DNA from: Dioscorea cayenensis subsp. rotundata
Taxonomy: Eukaryota; Streptophyta; Magnoliopsida; Dioscoreales; Dioscoreaceae
DNA: 64,000 bases
Assembly (NCBI RefSeq): GCF_009730915.1
Contig: NC_052475.1
Coordinates: 20,766,285 to 20,830,284 of the forward strand
Reading direction: 5' to 3'
The position numbers and the translations under genes were made by a program. How positions within the stretch are numbered: position 1 is the first letter of the stretch; every line of letters starts with the position of its first letter. The notes beneath the pieces are model-generated. The model made no database searches and was not told the DNA's origin. It saw nothing but the letters and a program-made list of their open reading frames with translations. Positions 55,158 to 64,000 of this stretch are shown here, piece after piece.

Positions 55158-55891
55158 CCATGTATATTAAGGTGTATATGTGACTATGTCATTATTGTCA
55201 TCATCATTATGATTATGATTATGATTATTATTCTTATTATTATTATCATCAATATTATTACTTGACTCACATACTTGTAAATTGCAATATTTAATTAATA
55301 AGATATCAGTTTATATCATATAACAATATGTATAAACATACAATGATGAGTAACAACTTAAAATAATAAGTAAAGTATATGGTGTGATACTTTAAACGGA
55401 AATGGCAAATAATAAATAAAAGCATAAATTAAAGTTATTTGGCTTAATTATTTAAGTTTTCTAACTTTCTATGTATTGTTTAGTCAATACTACTTGTTAT
55501 TCTAATAAGTTGGCGTATAGTTATTTAAGTTTTATGTATTATTTTGTCATTCTTGCTTATTATTCAGAGTTAGCGTTTAGTTATTTAAATTTTTTTTTAT
55601 TATTTGGCTTTTCAATTTAAAGTATTACATCCTATATTTGTACGTACATACTGATCATTGGCATATTAAAGATTATTTAAATAAGTGACTATGTTTTGAT
55701 TATGTGAAGTTTGTGATGTTTATCACCTTCGTCAAAAAAGTAAAATTAAGGATATCCCATACATAATAATAATAACAACAACAACAACAACAACAATAAT
55801 AATAATTATATATTTAAATGATGTATGCCCCTAACGATACATGGTCGCGTCGCATGCGGGAGTCAGAGGGCGCGAGCGCCTCGGCGGGGTT

Positions 55892-55914
55892 TTCCAGGGG
55901 CAGCGCCCCTGGAA
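55892..55914. repeat. GC-rich hairpin in the hAT leader
   Basis: TTCCAGGGGC and GCCCCTGGAA form a perfect 10-bp stem with a 3-base loop. It sits in a GC-rich island (about 55840-55915, also GGGCGCGAGCGCC) that stands out sharply from AT-rich surroundings, shortly before the site II-like and telo-box motifs. Confidence 0.85.
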
Positions 55915-55930
55915 GGAAAATTTTATTTAA

Positions 55931-56011
55931 GGCCCAAGCCCATAATGGAATTTTTAATTTGTTTTACAAAAAAACCAAAAAAAAAAACACACAAAATCAG
56001 AACAAACCCTA
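55931..56011 (+). promoter_or_regulatory. GGCCCA and telo-box motifs before the hAT transposase
   Basis: GGCCCAAGCCCA at 55931-55942 and AAACCCTA at 56004-56011. This pairing (site II plus telo-box) is typical of plant ribosomal-protein and other growth-linked promoters and leaders. A leader intron follows (donor GT at 56152, acceptor AG at 56236-56237), two bases from the start codon. Confidence 0.45.
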
Positions 56012-56238
56012 GCATCATTCTTTTCTTTCATCAATTTTTTTCAACCTAAGACGCCACACCAGTCCACCACCCATCCACGACCTGCTCTTGCGTTCTTCAT
56101 CATCGGCCAGCCTTCATCCTGACGAGCTTTTCATTCGAAACAAAAGAAAAGGTAAGTCTACCTTCTTCATTCTCTTCTTCTTTCATCTCTCTTTTTCATC
56201 TCTGATTTTATTTTCAGATTTTTGTTTTTTTTTGTAGA

Positions 56239-58424
56239 ATGTCTACTCCTGCATCAATTGATGAATCATCTGCTAATGTTAGTCCCATTGGAAGTGTGGG
56301 AAATTTTGATAATGTTGTTAATGAGGCTAACAATGTTGAAGTTAATGAATCTCCCATCAGTGTTAAAGATGATGAAGTAGAAGAAAACCCATTTGCAGCC
56401 AAAAAAAAGAAAGAAGACCTCCAAAGTTTGGGATGAATTCAAGGAAGTTACTCTCTCAGATGGAACAAAAAAGGCAGAGTGTATTCATTGCAGGCATCAA
56501 CTTGGCATGTTAAAGTCTGGAGCAACAACTCAGTTTATTCGCCATTTGAAGGTGTGTGTGAGACGACAATTAGCATTGAAGGGACAAAGGCAGCTGACTA
56601 TCTCAACAAATTTGGCAAAATGTGAAAGTGTGAATGCAATTTAAACCTGGAAGTATGACCAAGCAAAGGTGCGGAAAGTTTATGCTCATATGGTTTTAGT
56701 GCATGATTTAACATTTTCATTTGCTGAGAATGAAGATTTTAATCATTTTATGAGAACTGTGAGCCCTAATTGGGAAAAAATAAGTAGAGGCCTTTCAAAA
56801 AAAGATTGTATATCTGCTTATGACATTGAGAAAAAAAGAGTAACTTCATTGTTGAAAGAAGTTGATCGAGTTAGTATCACTACTGATTTATGGACATCTA
56901 CGGTGCAAGATGTAGAGTATATGGTTGTTACTTGTCATTTTGTGGATTATGAATGGAAATTACAAAAACGTAAGTTATGCTTTCGTTCTATTATCCCTCC
57001 ACACACTGGTGTTGTTGTTTGTGATGAATTAGCAAGATGCATAGCTGATTGGGGTCTTGGGAAAAAGTTGATGAGTGTCTCAGTTGATAATGCAAGTTAT
57101 AATGATGTTGCTGTGAATTTGATGAAAGCTAATCTAAATTTGAACAATCATAATGCACTTGTGCTTGATGGGAAATTATTTCATGTGAGGTGTTGTGCAC
57201 ATATTTTAAATCTCTTGGTTCAAGATGGGCTTGGTGAAATTAGTGATATAGTTTGCAATGTGCGTGCAAGTGTGAAGCATATCAGTAAAAGTGTATCTCG
57301 TCTTACCATGTTAAGTGACATTACTAAGCAATTAAATCTGTCAAATAAAAAGCTTGCTCTTGATGTTTGCACAAGATGGAATGCTACATATTACATGCTT
57401 CAAGCCGCTCTAGATTTGAAGGATGTCTTTCCTAGATATCAACTAAGAGATTCAAACTACCATTACTTGCCATCAGAAGAAGATTGGAGTAAAGTCCAAA
57501 CTGTTTGCACATTTCTTGAAGAATTTCATTATGTTACAAATGTTATTTCAGGTTGTGAGTATCCTACTTCAAATTTGTTTCTCCTTGAACTCACAACTGT
57601 GAAGAAAGCTTTGTCTAGACATGTGAAAGGTGATAATGATTTTATGAGACAAAATGGCGAGCAAGAATGATTAGAAAGTTTGATAAATATTGGGGGACAA
57701 TAATTTGTTGATATCAATTGCGACTATTTTTAGATCCAAGGAATAAGATGACTTTTGGTTGAGTGGGCTTTTCCTTTTTTTCTATTCAGTGGATGATGTT
57801 CCAAACAAAATGAGTTTTGTTCGATCATCACTTTACAAGCTTTATAATGAGTATGTGGAAGCTTTCAAGGCCAAGAGTGACATAGATACTCAAAATCAAC
57901 TTTCTGCTCCTACAACTTCTTCATCTAGTGCTAGTGTTGGTAGATCAAGAGGAAGGGCTGAATTTGATAATTTCATTAGAAATGTGGGTTCTTTTCAATT
58001 GATAAAGTCGGAATTAGATGTGTACTTGGAAGAAGGTGTTCACATACACAATGAGAGCATTGATCCTCCATTTGATGTCTTGGAGTGGTGGAAAGCTAAT
58101 TATTTGAAGTTTCGGGTTTTGTCAAAGATGGCTTGTGATGTTCTATCCATACCAATAGCCACAGTTCCTTCTGAGTCGGCTTTTAGTATGGCCAAAAGAG
58201 TTATTGAGTCGCATCGTGCTTCATTAGCACCGGCTACAGTTGAAGCATTGATGTGTGGTGGAGATTGGTTGAAAGCTTATTATGGGATTCAAAGAAAAGA
58301 AAAGGTAAGTAAAAATAATTTATGTTTCCTATTTTTTTTAAATTTAATTATATGTAAGACCATTTTTAATATTTTTTACATTTTGTAGGAGAAGAAGGAA
58401 GTCCTTGAATTTCTTTTAAAATGA
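56239..58424 (+). pseudogene. hAT transposase with BED zinc finger, inactivated
   Basis: Starts at ATG 56239 (MSTPASIDESSANVSP), directly after the leader intron. Domain order: acidic N-terminus; BED finger (VWDEFKEV, CIHCRHQLG, HLKVC); catalytic hAT core with SITTDLWTS, SVDNASYNDVAV, VRCCAHILNLLVQDGL and LDVCTRWNATYYML; the DUF4413-like helical region (SVDDVPNKMSFVRSSLYKLY); and the C-terminal dimerisation domain (DVLEWWKAN, SIPIATVPSESAFSMAKRV). The last exon, after an intron at 58305-58388, encodes EKKEVLEFLLK. It is close to the RICESLEEPER/DAYSLEEPER-like group. Lesions: one extra A in an A-run at about 56400, TAA at 56642, and single-base indels between 57690 and 57740 where the core joins the DUF4413-like part. 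Otherwise well conserved, so decay is fairly recent. Confidence 0.9.
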
Positions 58425-58884
58425 AGGCATCTTTGACAAGAAGACAATTAGTAATCAATATCGGTATGAGTACTACATTTTGTTTTGAATTTTACATTTT
58501 CTATTTGTGATTAACACTATTTTATCTTTTTTTTTAGGTAATTATGCTTTTGTCAAGATGCTTAGACTTGTGAGTCTGTTTGGGGTATGATGAGTTTGCT
58601 TACAAGGAAGGCTCAAGTGTTCTTATGCTTTGTTATTTAAGTGATTATGGACAAAATGCTTGTTATTTCAATATGGATGAATTACTTGTATTGGATTCTA
58701 TGTTGTTGTTTATCTCAAGATTGTGTTTGAATTTGTCATTTCATATTTTCAATTTATTTATTGCAATAGATGATTTATTTTGATGTAAAAAATGGATAAG
58801 TATATTATTTGTGAATATATAGGTTCTATTTTTCATAAACGAGCTTTATAAACAAGCTTTGCAAACAAGCTTCATGACACCACG

Positions 58885-60289
58885 CAAGGGTAAATCATCG
58901 GACACATCCACTAGCAATGGGTTAAACAAGACTAAGGAAACATCAAAAAGAGGACCAGATATAAGACTATCATCAAAATGACACCATGCAGGCAGATTGG
59001 GGAAGGGGGTCACTCCAAGGCTGCATACTTCGATTTGCCAGGTATCGCCTATACCTAGGTTGGACGGTGGTTCTTCGAAAGATCACTCGCTTTGCTGGTG
59101 TGGGACCCCAAGAACTCCAAGTTTCTCTTAATCGTCAAGATTGAGCCATTCAGTTTCACTTTCTTTACCTCATGAATTGCAAACATCCATAAAAAGAACA
59201 TGTGATTAATATTGCTGAAAATCAAAAGATGTGAATCATTTTGTTGTTTAAGAAAACATGCTTTACTCTCAAGCTAGGTACTCCAAAGAATGACCCTAGC
59301 AAAGAAGTCCCACATTTCCGATTCAGGGATTGAAGGTTAAGTTGCCATAACCCACTATAAGTGATAATCCAAGTGAGGACCCAAAGTGATTCCAAACCCG
59401 TACCACAAAGGGGCAATGGATGAATAGATAGCATGCCAATTCAATGTCTAAGTGATAAAAAAAAATATAGCAATCAATAATCTATTAGATCTCCTCTTAG
59501 CTGGGTTCTCCAACAATGATCCGGCTTTCCAGGCTAGCCAAACAAAAATATTAACTTTGCGAGGGATAACCACTCTTCCAAAAAAATAAGGGGTCACATA
59601 GCAAAATAATTAGCCCACCATCATTTAGAAACTAATAAAAAGATTAAACCATGAAACATCCATTTGAGATTAGACACCCCACTAGTTAGAATCATTGTTG
59701 TCCAACGGACCCCCTGAGATCCTGTGGGTTAACTCGAGGCAAGAGGCATGGAATCTCTGGACGGTAAGGTCCAATAAGGCCATGCAATCTTTGATGGTGC
59801 CTAGTGGATGAATTGCACTCCTGAAGGCTTTAGAACAAATGTTCATAGGTACACTACCCTCAATCCAACCATCCATCTAGAAAAGGATGGATACCCCGTC
59901 TCATAAGATTGGGGTAGTACAAGTCTTAAAGGCTGAAAGGCATTTTAGGATCATGCTCCAACTAAACAAAATACATTTAGGGTTTTTTTATATAAAAAGG
60001 TTCTAGGGCTAATTACTATGATAGTAGTTGAAACGGACCACTTGAGACCCACACAATTACATATGCTCCTCTATCATTGTTCCTGAGGTTACTACAATAG
60101 CTGTCAGGATCTTCCACCACCATTTACCAAGCAATGCATTATTGAAATCTTCAAGTTTAAGATACCCTAACCTCTTTATTCCTAAGGCTTTGCTTGGGAG
60201 GCGGTAGATGGAGGTTTTGTAAGGGAAGGTTGTTATCCAACCTTTGCTTGTATCCAAGTTTACATGGAAGGTATGGTAGTTGGGGGTTA
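58885..60289 (-). pseudogene. LINE (non-LTR retrotransposon) 3' part, fragment
   Basis: On the minus strand at 60057-60374 the frame reads KALGIKRLGYLKLEDFNNALLGKWWWKIL, the stretch between reverse transcriptase and zf-RVT in plant L1-type LINEs. Further along, around 59370-59460, another frame reads LFIHCPFVVRVWNHFGSS, the zf-RVT signature. Stops and frame changes are frequent, and the RT catalytic core is absent from the window. The border with the preceding hAT arm is approximate. Confidence 0.7.
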
Positions 60290-60521
60290 AATGGAGGCAG
60301 TGACGGTGCCAGGACTCGTCAGAGGGTGGGGCAAAAGTTGATGGAAAAAAAATTTCCAGCCGCCGAATAAACATTCCGACCGGTCAACAAAAAATTTGGC
60401 ATACAAACATGAAACAAAAATATATAAAAACATATCAAAAGTTAATTGATCCATTCAATAACAAGAAAGTCAAATTAATTCAGAAAAACTTCATTATTAT
60501 ACACAAGTGTATGAATAACAA

Positions 60522-61773
60522 CTAATTTTTCCTAACCAATGGAGTACTCCAAGCACCGGAACCTTTGAGAGGTTTCAAATAGTTTTTGCGAGATGCCAAC
60601 TTTTGAAACCGTTGCATAATTGTTTCTTCATCAATTCTAATGAATATTTTTTTCTCAATGTAACACACCAAACAATCTGACAGTAGTTCATCTGCAAGTC
60701 AGTTGCGCAAATCGGTCTTCACAACATTCATTGTTGAAAAACATCTCTCAACAGTAGCTGTGGCAATTGGTAACACCAATGCTAGCTCAATGAGTCGATA
60801 CACCAAAGGAAAACAAATATGATATTTATGCTTCACCATCTTTATTGCAAGAGCTCCAACATCAACAAGATTATAGAAATCTGGAACACCTCTTACAACA
60901 TCAATGTAGAGTTCAAGTTGGTAGTGAAGCTCAGCTAGCTCAGCAGTAGAGAAATCTTCAAAGTATAATCTAGCAAGATGGAGTATTTCATGATGATCAA
61001 AACGAGCAAAGTTGTTGGAAGGATCAAGTCTCAATACACCCTTAAGCAAATTAGTGTTTGCCTCATTGAAACGATTGTTCAATTCTTCAGCAACCTCATC
61101 AATTACCTACCATATTTAAAACACAATTCATTTCAAGTATAAAAACCAATAACATACATATTTATCAATTATAAGAAAATGAAAATAGAATGAAATACCG
61201 TTGCAAAGATTTCCACATGGAAATGATGAATATAAGTCATTGGTTCTCCATCAACAAGTGTAATACGACGGCTTTCGATAATTTCGTCCATGCTTGGTAC
61301 TTTAATTTTATGCTTTAGACAGAATTCAGTGGTTTCCTTCAACAAATTTTCCCAACCATTTTCTCTATATGCATGTAACTTGCATTTCAATGCTTCAACC
61401 ATACGAACATCAGTGGCTATGTTTTGATCTTTGGCTTGTAGAATCTTTGGAAACGCTATACTCTAGCCAAGCAAATCTTTTAAACCAATTAGGGAGAAAC
61501 CTCCTTTTATTAGTTTGAGGAAAATTGATGCCCAATTGGTTGACAAGGCCCTTTAGCTAAGTATCTCCTTCTCAATGTATCCCTCATCTCTAAGGGAAAG
61601 CTATCAATTGGATTTCTCAAGCCCGGATCACTAACTATATCATTATTGGAAACTTCTACCTCTACACGAGGTCTTTTTCCACTAGCTTGGTCAATAGGAG
61701 TTTCATTATTCGTATTTGATGGTTCGGGAGTTGATGAAGGACTCGGGTTTATTGGCATGAAATACTTTTTCAT
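60522..61773 (-). pseudogene. TTF/ZMYM1-like hAT transposase, internally deleted
   Basis: Start taken at 61773 (MKKYFMPINPSPSSTPEPSN), just after an acceptor-like TAG. The N-terminal TTF region reads DPGLRNPIDSFPLEMRD, RRRYLAKGPCQPIGHQF and RFLPNWFKRFAWLEYSVSKD. It then jumps directly, near 61450 and with a frame change, to LQAKDQNIATDVRMVEALKC, which normally lies several hundred residues later, beyond the DUF4371/catalytic region. An intron (61109-61196) follows. The dimerisation domain comes next (LIELALVLPIATATVERCFS, then MNVVKTDLRN). An in-frame TGA after TDLRN interrupts the last 60 or so residues, which end at TAG 60522. It cannot be catalytic. It may once have been mobilised in trans. 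Confidence 0.87.
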
Positions 61774-63228
61774 TTTTGTAATTCCTATTAATAACAATAA
61801 CAACTATTTACAATCAATGCATTTAAATAAACAAATCAAAGATCATAAGCATGCAAACAGATGTAAAACCTCCAAGAATCTGATGGTGAAGTCAATTGAC
61901 AAAATATTACATGAAAAACTAGAAGTCAAAAAATCAAAAACAACATATCTGGTGATGGAATTCTAAAAAAACAATTAAACAAACACTTACCAATATGGCC
62001 AATCTTTCTATGTGCAAAGGCAAATCTTGATATCAAATCCAGGAGATGAGATTTTTTTGAAAAACAAACACAATGAGTTAATGCTAAATCTCTAAATGGT
62101 TGCCTTTCATTCTAATAATGCATGAGTACAAAATATAAGGAGACAAGTTACTACAATTACAAAGTGGTAATAGCCTAATAGGCTAATAGCTCATATGTGA
62201 TATGACTGACCCTATGAGGCATTTCTACGAACATGTGCTATGCCAGCACTAGTTAGTGATGAGTCTCATATGAATGACCCTATGAGGCATTTCTACAAAC
62301 ATGTGATGTGCTATGCCAGCACCAGTTAGTGATGACTGATCCACATGGACCACATAACATAAATCCAATTAGTAATTAGCCTTATTTATAGCATAACTTC
62401 TTGCCATCAATAGATAGATATGGAGAAAAAAAATAGTTCATTAATTATCCTATAAGCTAAACCATCACAAAGTAGCAATGAATGGTGCTCATGCATATGC
62501 TGCTGCTAGCCTGCTACCAGGCTACCACTCGTGACTCTACATGATTGTCAGCTGTGATTGAAGCATAAGTGAATTTGCAGATGAATTGATGAAGAGAAGC
62601 TGAGTTGCAGTTACTGCTGCTGTCCTGGTGTCTTTAGTTTTGATTAGAAGGGTAATACGGTCTTTTCAGGTGTTTGAATGGTCGTTTTGTTCTTTGAGTT
62701 GTGACCGGGAATCAATCAAGGGCTGTGATGAATTTGATCAAGTGGAATGGCATTAGTTTGAGGCAACTACTGAAAAGAGAATGAAGAGAAGCATGGACGG
62801 CTGAGATTAAATCATCATGGATGGATAGCTTTAGTTCGAGGCAAGGCAAGTGGATGGATGAAGAGCGGTGGAGCTGGTCTGGTGCAGACGCGTGGAGTAA
62901 TGACTCAGCCTTTTTTAGTTTCTTTTTGGTGATCAAAGTTTGTTTAATATAAAGTTAGAGAACAGTTAGTTAATGTTTTTTATGTGTTTTATTGTTCTTC
63001 CTAAGTTTTTCTCAAGTTTTTTATGAGATAGCTCTCTTTGTCGAATTTTCCTGGTTTGTAGAGAGAGAATTTCATTTTGATGTGAATAAGAGACTTGTTT
63101 CTCATGAAGTCTAGATGCTATATAGTGATTATTAGACCCCGTCTGCTACACAACTCAATCCTTAAGGTTTTTTTTCCGGCGGAGGGTGTGGCGGATGTCC
63201 CTCCTCGCTACACCCTGGCGCCACCACT
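61774..63228 (-). other. Non-coding 5' part of the TTF-type hAT
   Basis: Upstream of the transposase start on the minus strand. A direct repeat of about 50 bp is visible: TGACCCTATGAGGCATTTCTAC occurs at about 62208 and again, as ATGACCCTATGAGGCATTTC, at about 62275. Both copies are followed by AACATGTG and GCTATGCCAGCAC. No other gene. Confidence 0.6.
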
Positions 63229-63267
63229 GAATGGAGGGTTGAAAAACCTCCATCTAACCCCCATTTC

Positions 63268-63298
63268 CAACCCTCCAAAATGGGGTTTTGGAGGGTTG
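63268..63298. repeat. Perfect 13-bp hairpin beside the hAT duplication
   Basis: CAACCCTCCAAAA and TTTTGGAGGGTTG pair perfectly around the loop TGGGG. It adjoins the other inverted repeat that the hAT insertion split (see findings), so the whole 60.27/63.23-63.30 kb flank is a compact foldback. Confidence 0.85.
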
Positions 63299-63339
63299 AA
63301 ATTTTTCCATGACCAAAATGCCCCTTTTGAAATCAATTA

Positions 63340-64000
63340 ATTATATGCCTGCCCCCATATACATTTGCTGGTAGGGTTTCCAGCAACCATTTCCAGCTTC
63401 CTCCTCCATATCAACGAATTTCATCTTTGAAGAATCTCAGATCCGGCGCTTCCTCTACAAAGTTCTCCCTTGACTTGATCGAAGTCTTCCAAGGTCAAAA
63501 GCTTTCCAGATGTGTTTTTATAACTTCATTGTTTGCTCTGTGGTGCATCATTTGATTTGGTACCTTGTGTTGCAGGTTTTTCTTCTGTAAATTCCAAGTG
63601 ACTACTCTGGTTCGCATCTCAGAAAGAAATTGGTGAGCTTTTTGAGTGAGTTTCTTTCTCTTTTTATTGTTTTGGTTTCATTGATCATGTCTTGAATTAT
63701 TGCAAGATGATCTTGCTTTGTCCTGTCTTTATCTTCTCTGTTGAAACATGTGGCTGGACTTTTTCTTGAATCACTTTCATTTTTCTTCAGTTGTTCTCTT
63801 ATATGAGCTTATAAATTGAGGTTTGTGTTGTTAAAATATTAGTCTACTCCATGGAATAAATCAGAAAGCTTATAAATTGCATCAAAACATATGTTGTGTG
63901 AAGTAATCGGATTTATTTACATCACCACCGCCTCTATGTTCTATAAATGCAACTAAAAGCCTAAATTAATGGCTTCATTGAACTTTCCTCACCCAGCATC
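63340..64000 (+). other. Possible 5' leader of a gene beyond the window
   Basis: From about 63360 the sequence becomes pyrimidine-rich and less AT-rich (GGGTTTCCAGCAACC, TTCCTCCTCC), as plant leaders often are. A donor-like AATTG|GTGAGC occurs at about 63632 and is followed by T-rich intron-like sequence. No start codon with a recognisable protein follows, so this is only a hint. Confidence 0.25.

Larger units (their letters stand above)
54732..58880 (+). mobile_element. Decayed hAT DNA transposon, right terminus lost
   Basis: The left end starts TAGGGGTGTATTTGAGCC, a hAT-style terminus. About 300 bp of subterminal repeats follow, made of GAGCTCG, AGCTCATGAACA and AGCTCACGAACAAG variants. 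The right arm has the same motif family (AACGAGCTTTATAAACAAGC, near 58836), but no matching CACCCCTA-type terminus follows before the LINE-like sequence starts. The right limit is therefore approximate and no 8-bp duplication can be shown. Encodes the transposase pseudogene described separately. Confidence 0.75.
60298..63229 (-). mobile_element. hAT element of TTF/ZMYM1-like type, complete ends, internally deleted
   Basis: Ends: CAGTGACGGTGCCAGGAC at 60298 and, on the opposite strand from 63229, CAGTGGTGGCGCCAGGGT. The perfect 8-bp duplication AATGGAGG is at 60290-60297 and 63230-63237. The 2.9-kb length is short for this group because the transposase gene has lost its middle. It sits next to the LINE fragment, in one arm of an inverted repeat. 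Confidence 0.93.

Overview
The window is nuclear DNA from a flowering plant. It holds intron-rich genes with GT-AG introns, AT-rich spacers, plant-only gene families and dense nested transposons. I cannot name the species. Four host genes can be read. An ACHT-type atypical chloroplast thioredoxin (+, 908-5400, four exons) converges on the vacuolar H+-ATPase subunit B gene (-, 6087-11651, 14 coding exons plus a 5'-UTR intron). A one-repeat SHAQKYF MYB with a C-terminal EAR-like motif (+, 36544-37110) has its 5' end lost in a 1000-N gap. A KEA4/5/6-type K+/H+ antiporter (-, 41071-53768, 20 coding exons) carries a frameshift.

From 14003 to 35241 lies a three-level transposon nest resolved by its target-site duplications (TSDs). 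The outer layer is a Ty1/Copia element on the minus strand (LTRs 14008-14810 and 34426-35236, TSD CACTT). Its polyprotein is split between integrase and reverse transcriptase by a 15.6-kb CACTA (En/Spm) element (16636-32275, TSD TCA). The CACTA has a degenerate TNP2-type transposase gene and a second ORF2-like gene. These are broken by two related solo LTRs (22616-24502, TSD TAGTG; 28907-30662, TSD ACTCC) and a MITE (27579-28286).

The right end, 54.7-63.3 kb, is a second transposon cluster. It contains a decayed hAT element with a BED-finger transposase, a LINE fragment, and a complete-ended but internally deleted hAT of the TTF/ZMYM1-like type (60298-63229, TSD AATGGAGG) that landed in one arm of an inverted repeat.

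I found no operon, CRISPR array, rRNA or tRNA gene, and no clearly new biological system. The observations most worth checking are the +1 G-to-T splice-donor change in the thioredoxin gene, the two-base deletion in the antiporter, indels in the MYB next to the gap, the resolved transposon nest, and hAT insertion into a hairpin. Several of the single-base and two-base lesions could be consensus errors in the assembly rather than biology.
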